The notes under the pieces: model-generated
What the model saw: the letters and a program-made list of their open reading frames with translations, nothing else
Databases searched by the model: none
What the model was told of the DNA's origin: nothing
Source of the DNA: Chryseobacterium sp.
GTDB taxonomy: Bacteria > Bacteroidota > Bacteroidia > Flavobacteriales > Weeksellaceae
Length of the DNA: 64,000 bases
NCBI GenBank assembly: GCA_031277615.1
Contig: JAITMC010000034.1
Location: forward strand, 124,001 to 188,000
Direction: 5' to 3'
Position numbers and translations under genes: made by a program
Shown here: in pieces, positions 8,287 to 17,080 of the stretch
Layout of the letters: every line of letters begins with the position of its first letter
How positions within the stretch are numbered: position 1 is the first letter of the stretch

Positions 8287-8805
8287 TTGATAAAGGCAGT
8301 CTGTTTCTTTGCAGTGTTTTCTTTTGTTCTGATGTCGTGTCAGGCAGAAAAAAAACTAAGCAGATATCCTGATACTGTAGGAGATATTCAATTCGACAGG
8401 AATCTGGATGATGTTGATCTGAAGAAATGCGGAAAAGGAAAAGACCGGCCGTTCAGCTTTCAGTATTATCATGGAACTAAAGAATTTGATTATAAAGGTG
8501 AAAAGATTGCCATTGTTGAAAGATTGAATGCAGAAAATATATATTCTGAAAAGAAAATAAACGGCTATATTACTGTCAGATTTTTAATAAATTGTGAAGG
8601 AAAGACAGGGCTGTTCAGGGTAAGCAGTATGAATTCGGATCTTGAAGATTCCGGGTTGGATCAGGAGTTGGAAAATAAGCTGCTGAAGTTCACGAAATCC
8701 CTGAATGGATGGATGCCAAAAGAAATAGAAGGTTTCAAAGTAGATTACTACCAGTATTTAACCTATAAAATTGAAAATGGAAAAGTTTCAGAGGTATTAC
8801 CTTAG
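8287..8805 (+). CDS. TonB-C-like lipoprotein
   Basis: 172-residue lipoprotein (lipobox VLMSC). TTG at 8287 is the only start that retains the full signal sequence; the first ATG falls inside the lipobox. The C-terminal half (GYITVRFLINCEGKTGLFRV ... GWMPKEIEGFKVDYYQYLTY) repeats the strand pattern and the W-P-x-x-x-G-x-x-V signature of the three secreted proteins at 5.1-6.7 kb, so it looks like a fourth copy separated from them by miaB. The downstream TPR gene starts inside its 3' end, indicating translational coupling. Function unknown. Confidence 0.65.
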   Translation: MIKAVCFFAVFSFVLMSCQAEKKLSRYPDTVGDIQFDRNLDDVDLKKCGKGKDRPFSFQYYHGTKEFDYKGEKIAIVERLNAENIYSEKKINGYITVRFLINCEGKTGLFRVSSMNSDLEDSGLDQELENKLLKFTKSLNGWMPKEIEGFKVDYYQYLTYKIENGKVSEVLP

Positions 8806-9574
8806 CTTTTTGTTACTTATCGTTTATACCAATACTATTGCACAGGTTAACTGTAATGCAGTAGAGGGTGAGGATTGTAAAAAAGCTTGTGAGTTATACA
8901 ACTGGGCTTCCGACAGGCAGGGATCGCGTGAATCTCAGGAAGGATTCGACAAAGCCATTGAACTGTGTCCGGATTTCTCTCATGCCTATATGGAGAAATC
9001 TGTCCCTTATCTCAAGAACGGGGATTTTATAACCTGGAGACTTCTGATCAACAAAGCTGTTGGCCTAGATCCTAAAAGATTTTTAGGGTACAGAGGATGG
9101 TGCCGCTTTGATTTCCTTAGAGACTATACCGGAGCTATTCGTGATCTCGAAGAACTGAAAAAATACTATCCTGAAGATCTTGGAAGATCACAGAATGGCG
9201 ATTATAATCTGGATGTTATAAGAGCATTGTCTTACAGTGCTTTAGGGCAGAAAGAGAAGGCGGTTGATATCATGGAGAAACTGCTGTCTTCCAAAAATTA
9301 TTTCAAAGGTCTGTATGATCACTACCAGTTGGGAGTTACTTATTTTGAACTGGGCCGGTATGATCAGGCTCTGGAAAATTTTGAAAAACAAAGCAAAGAA
9401 TATGACTTTGCTGAGAATATATACTTTAAAAGTAAAGTTTCTAAAATCAGAAACAAAGATTATTTGGATTTAAAAACGTTAGCATTGCAAACGTATGATG
9501 AAGGAAAGATCATGAAAGATGTCTACACTCATCATTTTAACAAAGTCTACAGAAAACAGATAGAAGCACTGTAG
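8777..9574 (+). CDS. Secreted TPR protein
   Basis: About 265 residues with a signal peptide (YLSFLLLIVYTNTIAQ). Several TPR-type helical pairs are visible: GFDKAIELCPDFSHAYMEKS, YTGAIRDLEELKKYYPED, ALSYSALGQKEKAVDIMEKL and LGVTYFELGRYDQALENFEK. Four Cys near the mature N-terminus (VNCNA, EDCKKACEL, IELCPD) could form disulfides. I prefer ATG 8777 over a TTG six bases earlier. It overlaps the upstream lipoprotein by 29 bases, so the two are probably made together in the periplasm. Confidence 0.7.
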   Translation: MEKFQRYYLSFLLLIVYTNTIAQVNCNAVEGEDCKKACELYNWASDRQGSRESQEGFDKAIELCPDFSHAYMEKSVPYLKNGDFITWRLLINKAVGLDPKRFLGYRGWCRFDFLRDYTGAIRDLEELKKYYPEDLGRSQNGDYNLDVIRALSYSALGQKEKAVDIMEKLLSSKNYFKGLYDHYQLGVTYFELGRYDQALENFEKQSKEYDFAENIYFKSKVSKIRNKDYLDLKTLALQTYDEGKIMKDVYTHHFNKVYRKQIEAL

Positions 9575-9607
9575 ACCCGTATTAAATCAATAATCAAACA
9601 TTTACTT

Positions 9608-10894
9608 ATGAGCAACGAGTTACAAAATATAAAAAACCGCTTTGGGATCATTGGGAACTATCCCGCATTGAACCGTGCTTTGGAAAAAGCAATCCAGGTA
9701 GCGCCTACGGATATTTCCGTACTGGTGATTGGAGAAAGTGGGGTAGGGAAAGAATTTATCCCTAAAATCATTCATTCGGAATCCAAAAGAAAACATCAGC
9801 CTTATATCGTCGTCAACTGTGGAGCCATTCCGGAAGGAACCATAGATTCGGAATTATTCGGGCACGAAAAAGGAGCATTTACAGGAGCTACAGCCACCAG
9901 AAAAGGATATTTTGAAGTAGCGGATGGCGGAACCATCTTTCTTGATGAGGTTGGAGAACTGCCTTTACAGACTCAGGTCCGTCTTTTGAGAGTTCTTGAA
10001 AGCGGTGAATTTATGAAGGTGGGATCATCTCAGGTACAGAAAACCAATGTAAGAATTGTGGCCGCTACCAACGTCAATATGATGAAAGCTATCCATGACG
10101 GAAGATTCCGTGAGGATTTATTCTACCGTTTAAATACCGTTCAGATCGATATGCCTCCTTTAAGGGAAAGAAAAGGAGATATTCACCTGCTGTTCAGGAA
10201 ATTTGCCATAGATTTTGCCGAAAAATACAGAATGCCGGAGCTGGAACTGGATCCTGCTGCCGTTCATTATATCGACAACTACGCTTTTCCGGGGAACGTC
10301 CGCCAGCTGAGAAATCTTGTAGAGCAGATGACCGTTGTGGAAAGAAACAGAGAGATCACCGTTGAAAAACTGGCCGAATATATTCCGATGGAAACTCACC
10401 TCCCGATGGTTGTGAATCAGCAGACTGCCCAGAAACAAAACGATTTCGGAAGTGAAAGAGAGATCATGTATAAAATTCTCTTCGACATGAGGAATGATAT
10501 TAATGATTTAAAATCCTTAACTTCGGAACTGATCAAGAACAGAGGAGCAGGAGATCTCAGCAACCAGGAGAAAAACCTGATCAACAGAATTTATGCTGCT
10601 GAAACCCAGCAATCTCCTGTAAGTCAGAATTCCCTGCTGTATTTTGAAGATAAAACTCCGGTCGTTCAGACGCCGTCTATTATTTCGGCACCGGATGACA
10701 CCTACGAGGATGTGGAAGATATTGAAATAGAAGAAAACAGACCGGAATCCCTTTCCCTTCAGAATAATGAAAAAGATTTGATTATCAAGGCTTTGGAAAA
10801 GCATAAAGGACGCAGGAACAGAGCTGCGGATGAACTGGGAATTTCACAGAGAACATTATACCGAAAAATAAAACAATATAACCTGGAAGACTAA
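9608..10894 (+). CDS. Sigma-54-dependent activator lacking a receiver domain
   Basis: 428-residue bacterial enhancer-binding protein. The AAA+ domain begins almost at the N-terminus: Walker A GESGVGKE (42-49), the sigma-54 contact loop GAFTGA (89-94), Walker B TIFLDEVGELP, and arginine-finger region FREDLFYRLN. A long acidic linker (about 280-380) leads to a Fis-type helix-turn-helix (GRRNRAADELGISQRTLYRK) at the C-terminus. There is no REC, PAS or GAF domain, so activity is not set by a phosphorelay receiver in cis. It heads a tight gene run with a membrane protein, lptE and two more genes. That order (miaB, activator, lptE) is, as I recall, common in Flavobacteriia. Targets unknown. Confidence 0.88.
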   Translation: MSNELQNIKNRFGIIGNYPALNRALEKAIQVAPTDISVLVIGESGVGKEFIPKIIHSESKRKHQPYIVVNCGAIPEGTIDSELFGHEKGAFTGATATRKGYFEVADGGTIFLDEVGELPLQTQVRLLRVLESGEFMKVGSSQVQKTNVRIVAATNVNMMKAIHDGRFREDLFYRLNTVQIDMPPLRERKGDIHLLFRKFAIDFAEKYRMPELELDPAAVHYIDNYAFPGNVRQLRNLVEQMTVVERNREITVEKLAEYIPMETHLPMVVNQQTAQKQNDFGSEREIMYKILFDMRNDINDLKSLTSELIKNRGAGDLSNQEKNLINRIYAAETQQSPVSQNSLLYFEDKTPVVQTPSIISAPDDTYEDVEDIEIEENRPESLSLQNNEKDLIIKALEKHKGRRNRAADELGISQRTLYRKIKQYNLED

Positions 10895-10909
10895 AATAAA
10901 ACAAAAAAA

Positions 10910-11611
10910 ATGAATAATTTCGATGTAACAGCTGCCAATGGCTATGAAATGAATATTGGTAAATTCATATCTGAAGGTGTAGACCTTTTTAAAAAAGATA
11001 TTGGCGGATTTATAGTGGCAACTATACTCCTTTTCCTCATGAGCATTATCCCCTTTTTAGGAGTGATGGCATTAGGAAACTTTTATAAGATCTGCAGAAA
11101 AGTGGATGAAGGACAGAAAGTACAGGTAGGAGATATTTTTGACTTTACTGATTTTGTTACCTATCTGAAATTCTTCGTATTTATTTTTGTGATCTGTTTT
11201 ATTATTATGATTCCGATCCAGCTGTCACTGCTTCCCGTTCTGTTTGCGGCTTCATCTACGGAAGGTAATCTGTCGGATACCGGAGCGGCTTTATTTGCAG
11301 GAGGCATGGGAATTTGGTTTATGCTTGTTATTGTGCTGCTTTTTGCAGTAACCATCTCCATGTATTTTGTACAGCCTTTGATCTCATTATATAGAATCAC
11401 CAGTATAAGAAAAGCTTATTCAATATCCTGGAAATTAGCCAGAAGAAACTTCCTGATGATCCTGGTGTTCAGTATTGTGGTAGGAGTTATTTCTCAGATA
11501 GGAGCCATTGTATGCGGAATCGGTATTCTGTTTACCATTCCTCTTGGGATCTGTATCAAATATGCTTCCTTTAAAAATATTTTGGGAAGCGCAAATCAAA
11601 AAACAGTATGA
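10910..11611 (+). CDS. Polytopic inner-membrane protein
   Basis: 233 residues with about five hydrophobic helices: FIVATILLFLMSIIPFLGVM, the FFVFIFVICFIIMIP segment, a helix at about 130-160, and a pair after LARRNFLMILVFSIVVG. The C-terminal IRKAYSISWKLARRNF sequence is reminiscent of DUF975/DUF4013-type integral membrane proteins. The stop overlaps the lptE start (ATGA), so expression is coupled to LPS assembly genes. No catalytic motif is seen. Confidence 0.65.
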   Translation: MNNFDVTAANGYEMNIGKFISEGVDLFKKDIGGFIVATILLFLMSIIPFLGVMALGNFYKICRKVDEGQKVQVGDIFDFTDFVTYLKFFVFIFVICFIIMIPIQLSLLPVLFAASSTEGNLSDTGAALFAGGMGIWFMLVIVLLFAVTISMYFVQPLISLYRITSIRKAYSISWKLARRNFLMILVFSIVVGVISQIGAIVCGIGILFTIPLGICIKYASFKNILGSANQKTV

Positions 11612-12132
11612 ATACATTAAAAATAATATTTGGATTTGTGATCCTCTCACTGTTTCAGCAGTGTTACTCGTTTACCGGGGGATCTTCACTTACGGACGAA
11701 AAGACCGTACAGATCAATGAGTTTCCAAACAATGCATCGCTGGTGAACCCAACCCTTTCCCAGCAGTTTTCTACGGATATTCAGAACCGGTTTCTACAGA
11801 GAACGACATTGAAAGGAACCAAATCAAATCCCGATATTCTGATAGAAGGTGAGATTTCAGATTATGGTTTTGCACCGACTACCATCAGTTCAAATACACA
11901 GTCAAACCCTTCGGGAGGAATTATTCAGCAGGCACAGAGCAAGCTGACGATTACCGTAAAAGTGCATTATGAAAATAAACTGCATCCGGATCTGAGTTTT
12001 GACAGAACCTATACCGATGAAGCGGTGTTTAACAGCAACCTGACCCAGAGTGAGATCGAAGCTTCGCAGGTGAAGATCGTGACAGACAGAATTATTAACA
12101 AGATATTTAACGATATTGTAGCGAATTGGTAA
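11608..12132 (+). CDS. lptE: LPS assembly lipoprotein LptE
   Basis: 174-residue lipoprotein (lipobox LFQQC) of the LptE family. LptE plugs the LptD barrel and helps insert lipopolysaccharide in the outer leaflet. Characteristic features are the VQINEFPNNASLVNPTLSQ start, a DILIEGEISDYGF strand, KLTITVKVHYEN and FDRTYTDEAVFNSNLTQ. It overlaps the membrane gene by four bases and is one base from the next gene. LptD is not in the window. Confidence 0.85.
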   Translation: MNTLKIIFGFVILSLFQQCYSFTGGSSLTDEKTVQINEFPNNASLVNPTLSQQFSTDIQNRFLQRTTLKGTKSNPDILIEGEISDYGFAPTTISSNTQSNPSGGIIQQAQSKLTITVKVHYENKLHPDLSFDRTYTDEAVFNSNLTQSEIEASQVKIVTDRIINKIFNDIVANW

Positions 12133-12133
12133 G

Positions 12134-14539
12134 ATGAATCCCAGAGTTTTAGAATTATTAAAGAATCCGAAAAATATTCAGTCAGAAGACCTTATTCTTT
12201 TGAAAGAAGAAATTCATGCCTTTCCATATGTTCAAAACATCAGGGCACTTCATTTATATGGAGTTCACCTTTATGATAAAGAAAATTATCAGAAGGAACT
12301 CTCCACAACAGCTGCTTATACTACAGATAAGAAGATCCTTTATCAGCTGATCAACGGAAAGATCCGTCAGGAATCCAAACCTGAGCCGGCTGAAGAAAAA
12401 GATACGCCAAAAGTGGCTGTAAAACCTGTACGTTTCGGATATAAAGATAAAGCCTTCCCGATCAGAAGGGAAGAATCTCCTGAAAAAGCTGAGGAAAAAC
12501 AGGAAGAAGCGGCTGCATGTTTGCTTAATCAGCCTCAGGAAATCACCCACATCTATGTGAACGGTGAAAGAAACCGGATTTTATTTGAAGGTGAAGAAAA
12601 TTTCCTGAATGACGAAAATACGGAAACCATAGATCTTGAGTCTACCCTTGAATCCGGGGTTTTGGTAACTCAGAAAACAGAATCCGTTTCAAAACCGGTA
12701 AGCCTTATTGAAGATCCCCGCCAGGCAGAATCCCCTGAAATTAACGAAGCTTCAGAAGCGGGAACAAGGTTTACTCCTGAAGAGATTATCAATGATGATC
12801 AACCTTCTGAAGTAACTGCAAAAGAGGAAATTAATCAGGAAGATCATCTGAGTTTCCATGAGGTGGAATCTTTAATGCCTGAAGTTGAAATAGCTCCGGA
12901 AGTTGTTGTTGATGAGGAGGTTAAGTCTGAATCAAAAGAACATATATCAGAAGCTCAGCGAGAAGAATCAGAAGAAACAGCAGCAGGATCAGAATTCACT
13001 CCTGAAGAAATCATTGAAGAAGACTATCCTTCCGAAGAGATTGATCAGGAAAACAATACAGGTTTCCAGGAGTTAGAGCCTTCAACTCCGGAAGCGGAAA
13101 CCATTCATGGTGATATTGCTGATGAAGAGATAAAATCTGAATTAGCAGAAGATACATCAGCTGATAGAACGCAGGAAATTTCAGCCGGATCAGAATTCAC
13201 TCCCGAAAAGATTGTTGAAGAAGATCCGATTTCTGAAGAAGCTGACAAAGAAGAAATTAACAGCGAAGATAATACCGGTTTCCATGAAGTGGAAGCTTTA
13301 ACTCCCGAGGCTAATCCTGAAGAAAATAGAACTTCTGAAGATGCGGATACAGAAACCGTAGAGCCGGAAAATGATGCCGCAGAAATAAGTTTCCACGGAA
13401 CAGATTCCTTCATGCCGGATGTGAAAATTCAGGCCGCCGGTACAGAAGAAACTGCTGTATCAGGAGTTGTTCAACCAGCGATCAATAAGCACGAAGAAGA
13501 AATGAGACGGCTGATTGAAGAGGTTGAAAAGAAAATGAAGGAAACAAAACCTGCTGTAGAAACCGTGCAGGAAGAGACCAAAACAGAGCCGGAAGCAGAA
13601 GCTGTACCGGATCACGAAATCAGTTTTGCCGAAACCCAGAGTTTCCATTTCTGGTCTGCGGGAAGTGATGAGCCTAAGCTTCCGGAAGAATCAACGGAAG
13701 GATCAGCTCCTGAAACTGAAACAGTACTTCCGGCAGAAAATACAGATGCTGTACAGCCGGTGGAAGAAACCGGAACAGAAACAGAACCGGAAATCAATAC
13801 AGCATGGAAACCAATGAATCTGGATGCCCAATTGCCGGATTCCATGATCACTAAAGAAACGGCCCCAAAAGCTGTAACGGAGAAAGCAGAAGAAAAACCG
13901 CTTCAGGCTGCAGACGAAACCCCTCAGGAAATTAAGGAAGAAGTACTTCCTGTGGAAGCTACAGTAACACAAGCAGAAAACGGACCTGAAACTGTCGAAA
14001 AAGTAGAAGAAACTGAAACTGTCGAAGAGCCTATAAAAGAAGAATTATCGGAAGAAAATGAAGCCCCGGTAATGAGTGTTTCCTTCTTTGGCTCGGATAT
14101 TTCCAGCTGGTCAGGAGAAAATAAAGAAAACAAGAAAGAAGAAACCGTACAGAATCAAGAGCCGGAACCGGCCGAACCGGTAGCTCAGGACAGCAATGTT
14201 CCCGGATTTATCAATACCTGGCAGAGCTGGCTGAAAATCGACCGGACGGAAGAGATTGAGAAAGAGAAAACGGTGATCAAAGAAAAGGCTATTGAAACTT
14301 TTATTGAGAATAATCCGAGGATCAGCCAGTTAAAAGAAGAGAGTTCTTATGTCGTGAAAGAAAGAAATGATGATATTTCCCATCTGATGACGGAAACCCT
14401 TGCCAATCTTTATCTTGAACAGAAACTTTACAGCAAAGCCATTAAAGCATTTGGAATCCTAAAGAAAAAACATCCCGAAAAAGCAGACCATTTTGATGCT
14501 AAAATAAAAGAAGTCAACGATATTAAAAGCGGAAAATAG
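12134..14539 (+). CDS. Large acidic repeat protein with C-terminal TPR-like helices
   Basis: 801 residues. The N-terminus (about 1-75) is helical and ordered (VLELLKNPKNIQSEDLILLKE). Residues ~80-690 are Glu/Pro/Thr/Ser-rich, probably disordered, and contain internal repeats: FTPEEII, FTPEEII and FTPEKIV start near residues 213, 286 and 353, each followed by an acidic stretch, GF/SFHEVE and a TPEAE-like tail. A second motif of SFHGTDSFMPDV type recurs further on (SFAETQSFHFWS, SFFGSDISSWSG). The C-terminus (about 740-801) looks like one or two TPR helices (TLANLYLEQKLYSKAIKAFG). There is no signal peptide, so it is cytoplasmic or associated with the membrane by partners. It is sandwiched one base from both lptE and a TPR gene. 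Function unknown. Confidence 0.75.
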   Translation: MNPRVLELLKNPKNIQSEDLILLKEEIHAFPYVQNIRALHLYGVHLYDKENYQKELSTTAAYTTDKKILYQLINGKIRQESKPEPAEEKDTPKVAVKPVRFGYKDKAFPIRREESPEKAEEKQEEAAACLLNQPQEITHIYVNGERNRILFEGEENFLNDENTETIDLESTLESGVLVTQKTESVSKPVSLIEDPRQAESPEINEASEAGTRFTPEEIINDDQPSEVTAKEEINQEDHLSFHEVESLMPEVEIAPEVVVDEEVKSESKEHISEAQREESEETAAGSEFTPEEIIEEDYPSEEIDQENNTGFQELEPSTPEAETIHGDIADEEIKSELAEDTSADRTQEISAGSEFTPEKIVEEDPISEEADKEEINSEDNTGFHEVEALTPEANPEENRTSEDADTETVEPENDAAEISFHGTDSFMPDVKIQAAGTEETAVSGVVQPAINKHEEEMRRLIEEVEKKMKETKPAVETVQEETKTEPEAEAVPDHEISFAETQSFHFWSAGSDEPKLPEESTEGSAPETETVLPAENTDAVQPVEETGTETEPEINTAWKPMNLDAQLPDSMITKETAPKAVTEKAEEKPLQAADETPQEIKEEVLPVEATVTQAENGPETVEKVEETETVEEPIKEELSEENEAPVMSVSFFGSDISSWSGENKENKKEETVQNQEPEPAEPVAQDSNVPGFINTWQSWLKIDRTEEIEKEKTVIKEKAIETFIENNPRISQLKEESSYVVKERNDDISHLMTETLANLYLEQKLYSKAIKAFGILKKKHPEKADHFDAKIKEVNDIKSGK

Positions 14540-14540
14540 G

Positions 14541-15644
14541 ATGAGGATGCGCTGGAGTATTTTTCTGCTGTACTTTTTATCCTTTTCATCAGCCCAGGTA
14601 AAACAGGATGAGGTATTTCCTGTCAATACACTTCAGCATATCATCACCCTTCCTGTAAAGGATTTAAGTAAGGAAGTTGTAATCACCCGTCTAAATGAGC
14701 TGCCGCAAGCAAAACCACTGATCAGCCACGGGTGGATCTCTGATGGGTCGTCTTTTAATTCCTTTAAAGAAATAACAGGGACTGCATCTTTTAATAAAAT
14801 CAATACCAGGGATAAATACTGTAACTTTTCAGTCTCTACGTCGGTAGTCTATAAGAACGGCAGTTTTGAAGTGGAAACAAGAGCTGAATTTTTTGATAAG
14901 TTTTTGTCAGGAGGAAAGCCGCAGACCCAACAGGATGTTGAATGTCTTACGTATTATCAGGAGATGATGAAAGAATACATTCCCTTGTTGACAGAATACC
15001 TGGCTGGTAAAAAGAGCATTCATGAAAATCAGGACGAAATACTGAATAAAGCAGCACATCTTACTGCTGAAGGAAAAACATTGGAGGCCTTAAAGCTCTA
15101 TAATAAAATTCTGGCCTCAGACCCTGATAACGGATTGGCTCTTTTTAATAAAGCACAGATCTTATTTTCGTTAAAAAAATACAATGAAGCCTTAAACGTG
15201 ATCCATTTTGCAGAAAAGAAAAATGATCTTTCAGATTTTGATAATGTAACCTATAAAAACCTGAAAATTCAGATCCTGATCCTTACAAAACAAACGGATA
15301 AAGCGGTTGCGGAAATCAATAAAGCATTGCGTTTTGCAGAAAATACCGATCCTGAAAAAGCATTTCAAGAATCTGAAAATGATACCGGTGAAAAATACCT
15401 GGTTCCTTCTGATAAAACCGGCTTGCTGCTTAAGAGTGCAGGGTATCTCTATAAGCTTAACAGGCAAAAAGAGGCACTCGGTATCTTAAAAAAATATGAA
15501 GACCTGATTCCCGGCCGGGACAAAAAACTTTTATACCTTTTATTTTCCTATTACTGTGAACTGAAATCCCCTGAAAATGCAGAAAGGATTCGCCTGTTAA
15601 TTATTAAAGAAGATCCATCAGCAGATCTGAAATGTGAAAATTAA
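14541..15644 (+). CDS. Secreted TPR protein, end of lptE operon
   Basis: 367 residues with a signal peptide (IFLLYFLSFSSAQ). The N-terminal half (to about 155) has no recognised fold. The second half has TPR pairs: AEGKTLEALKLYNKILASDP, LALFNKAQILFSLKKYNEAL, and KLNRQKEALGILKKYEDLIP. Starts one base after the repeat-rich gene. The downstream strand switch suggests that it ends the operon, though I see no classical terminator. It probably acts in the periplasm as a scaffold; partners unknown. Confidence 0.7.
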   Translation: MRMRWSIFLLYFLSFSSAQVKQDEVFPVNTLQHIITLPVKDLSKEVVITRLNELPQAKPLISHGWISDGSSFNSFKEITGTASFNKINTRDKYCNFSVSTSVVYKNGSFEVETRAEFFDKFLSGGKPQTQQDVECLTYYQEMMKEYIPLLTEYLAGKKSIHENQDEILNKAAHLTAEGKTLEALKLYNKILASDPDNGLALFNKAQILFSLKKYNEALNVIHFAEKKNDLSDFDNVTYKNLKIQILILTKQTDKAVAEINKALRFAENTDPEKAFQESENDTGEKYLVPSDKTGLLLKSAGYLYKLNRQKEALGILKKYEDLIPGRDKKLLYLLFSYYCELKSPENAERIRLLIIKEDPSADLKCEN

Positions 15645-15733
15645 ATCAAATAAACCTCCTATTTATAAAAATTTTAGATTTTCTTTAATTAAACTTAATC
15701 CTTAAAAAGAACTTAATGGTTCAAAAAAGAAAA

Positions 15734-16333
15734 TTAAGGCTCTGCATTCGTTTTTCGCAGCTTCCTCCAGGCTTTACGGCCGAAAACCACCACAAGGATA
15801 ATAAGAATTAAAGCAAAAACCGCAGCAATAACAGGTGCGGCCATTGCCAGTACCGACATAATTCCTGCTCCTGCCGTTTCGGTAGTGCCCACCACAGAAT
15901 TCCCAAGACCACCTGTAGTCGCAGTAGAAGCTGCCCGTATCCCGGCAAAACCCGAACTGATCGTCGCAGCAGTTCCTCCTCCTGCAATCAGGGCAAGACC
16001 CCATTGCGGAAAAGTTCCCAGATCAGCAAACTGGCTGGCAAATAAAACAGATCCGGCGACCGTAGCCATAGGTACCGAAATGGTATCCAGCAAATGATCC
16101 ACAAACGGAATATAATACGCAAGGATTTCAACCACGGTGGCAATTCCTGTCGTAATCAGGGCAGGAAGACCGGAAATCCATTCAAAACTCTCATTCATCG
16201 GAATCCAGTGAAGGTAAGAAGCCAGACTTACAGCGAACAAGGGAAGAAATACCCTGAATCCCGTCGCCGCTGCAAGACCAATACCGATAAAAGCACTGAG
16301 TACATAAGAAAAATAGGGAATATGATCTAACAT
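15734..16333 (-). CDS. DUF4126 membrane protein
   Basis: 199 residues, highly hydrophobic with about five transmembrane helices: LSAFIGIGLAAATGFRVFLP, LITTGIATVVEILAYYIP, a Gly/Ala-rich helix GLALIAGGGTAATISSG, and a final VFALILIILVVVFG helix with a basic tail. The spacing and the FRVFLPLF and YYIPFVDHLLD motifs are typical of the DUF4126 family, which has no assigned function. Stands alone on the minus strand. Confidence 0.8.
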   Translation of the reverse strand: MLDHIPYFSYVLSAFIGIGLAAATGFRVFLPLFAVSLASYLHWIPMNESFEWISGLPALITTGIATVVEILAYYIPFVDHLLDTISVPMATVAGSVLFASQFADLGTFPQWGLALIAGGGTAATISSGFAGIRAASTATTGGLGNSVVGTTETAGAGIMSVLAMAAPVIAAVFALILIILVVVFGRKAWRKLRKTNAEP

Positions 16334-16705
16334 ATTAATTTTCAGATTTATTGTTTTCCCTAAAGTTACAAAAACCAGACAATAAATAAAGATAATCTGT
16401 TCTTATCGTGAAGAAATATTAATTTTGAAGCTGTGAGACGCTCTTTTTAATAACAAATTTCACTCATCTTTTATTGAGAATAATAATGAATAAACAGCCC
16501 ACCAAAGCTTCAAAAACCTAGAAAGTACAGCACAAATATTATTCTGTATACTAAAAGATGATAAAAAATCTTTGATTTTTAGCTTATGTGCTCTTTTTAT
16601 GCAGGACAATTGCCAACTTCTTAAGTGAACTAAAGTGTTTTTAAAAAGTTTTTGTCTCTTTTGTGGTTAAAAAAATGAAATGTTTATTCTGTAGATGGCG
16701 TAATA
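16334..16705. other. Intergenic region with candidate interspersed repeat
   Basis: No ORF or RNA gene is apparent in 372 bases. The first ~60 bases must hold the promoter of the DUF4126 gene (a TAACTTTA-like -7 on the minus strand). The stretch at about 16615-16675 (starting AACTTCTTAAGTGAACTAAA and running through TCTTTTGTGGTTAAAAAAAT) resembles a short intergenic sequence I associate with flavobacterial genomes in many copies, but I cannot confirm copy number here. Confidence 0.35.
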
Positions 16706-17080
16706 TTAAGCCTTCTTCTGCATTTGGCAAAGCTTAACAAACTCAGCCTCCACATCCTGAAATTTTGCAGGCATTTCCGGTGAAGCCCAAAACAGCATTG
16801 CCATTGTTTTTTCACCGAAAGAGCTTTTAAACAGGTCCTTATTCAGCCGGTAGCATTCCCTTAATAGCCTTTTAATCCGGTTTCTGTGGACTGCCTTTTT
16901 GAAATACTTTTTAGAAACAGAAACACCAAGTCTGAGGTTTTCCACGGGTTGTCCGGGTTTATCTTTCAGAATAATGATTCTGAGATGGCCGTAACTTCTC
17001 CATTTACCTTTATCAAAAAGTAAAGAGATCTCCGTATTTTTCTTGAGCTTTTCGGCCTTTGGATATTTAAATGATTGCAT
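16706..17080 (-). CDS. rnpA: Ribonuclease P protein component
   Basis: 124-residue basic protein that assists the RNase P RNA in removing tRNA 5' leaders. The family signature is intact: GVSVSKKYFKKAVHRNRIKR, with the RNR motif, followed by LLRECYRLNK. The N-terminal LKKNTEISLLFDKGK matches the single-stranded leader-binding cleft region. Its start overlaps the tcdA stop (TAATG), and it is the last gene of the tatD-tcdA-rnpA transcript. This differs from the rpmH-rnpA arrangement of many bacteria. Confidence 0.92.
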   Translation of the reverse strand: MQSFKYPKAEKLKKNTEISLLFDKGKWRSYGHLRIIILKDKPGQPVENLRLGVSVSKKYFKKAVHRNRIKRLLRECYRLNKDLFKSSFGEKTMAMLFWASPEMPAKFQDVEAEFVKLCQMQKKA

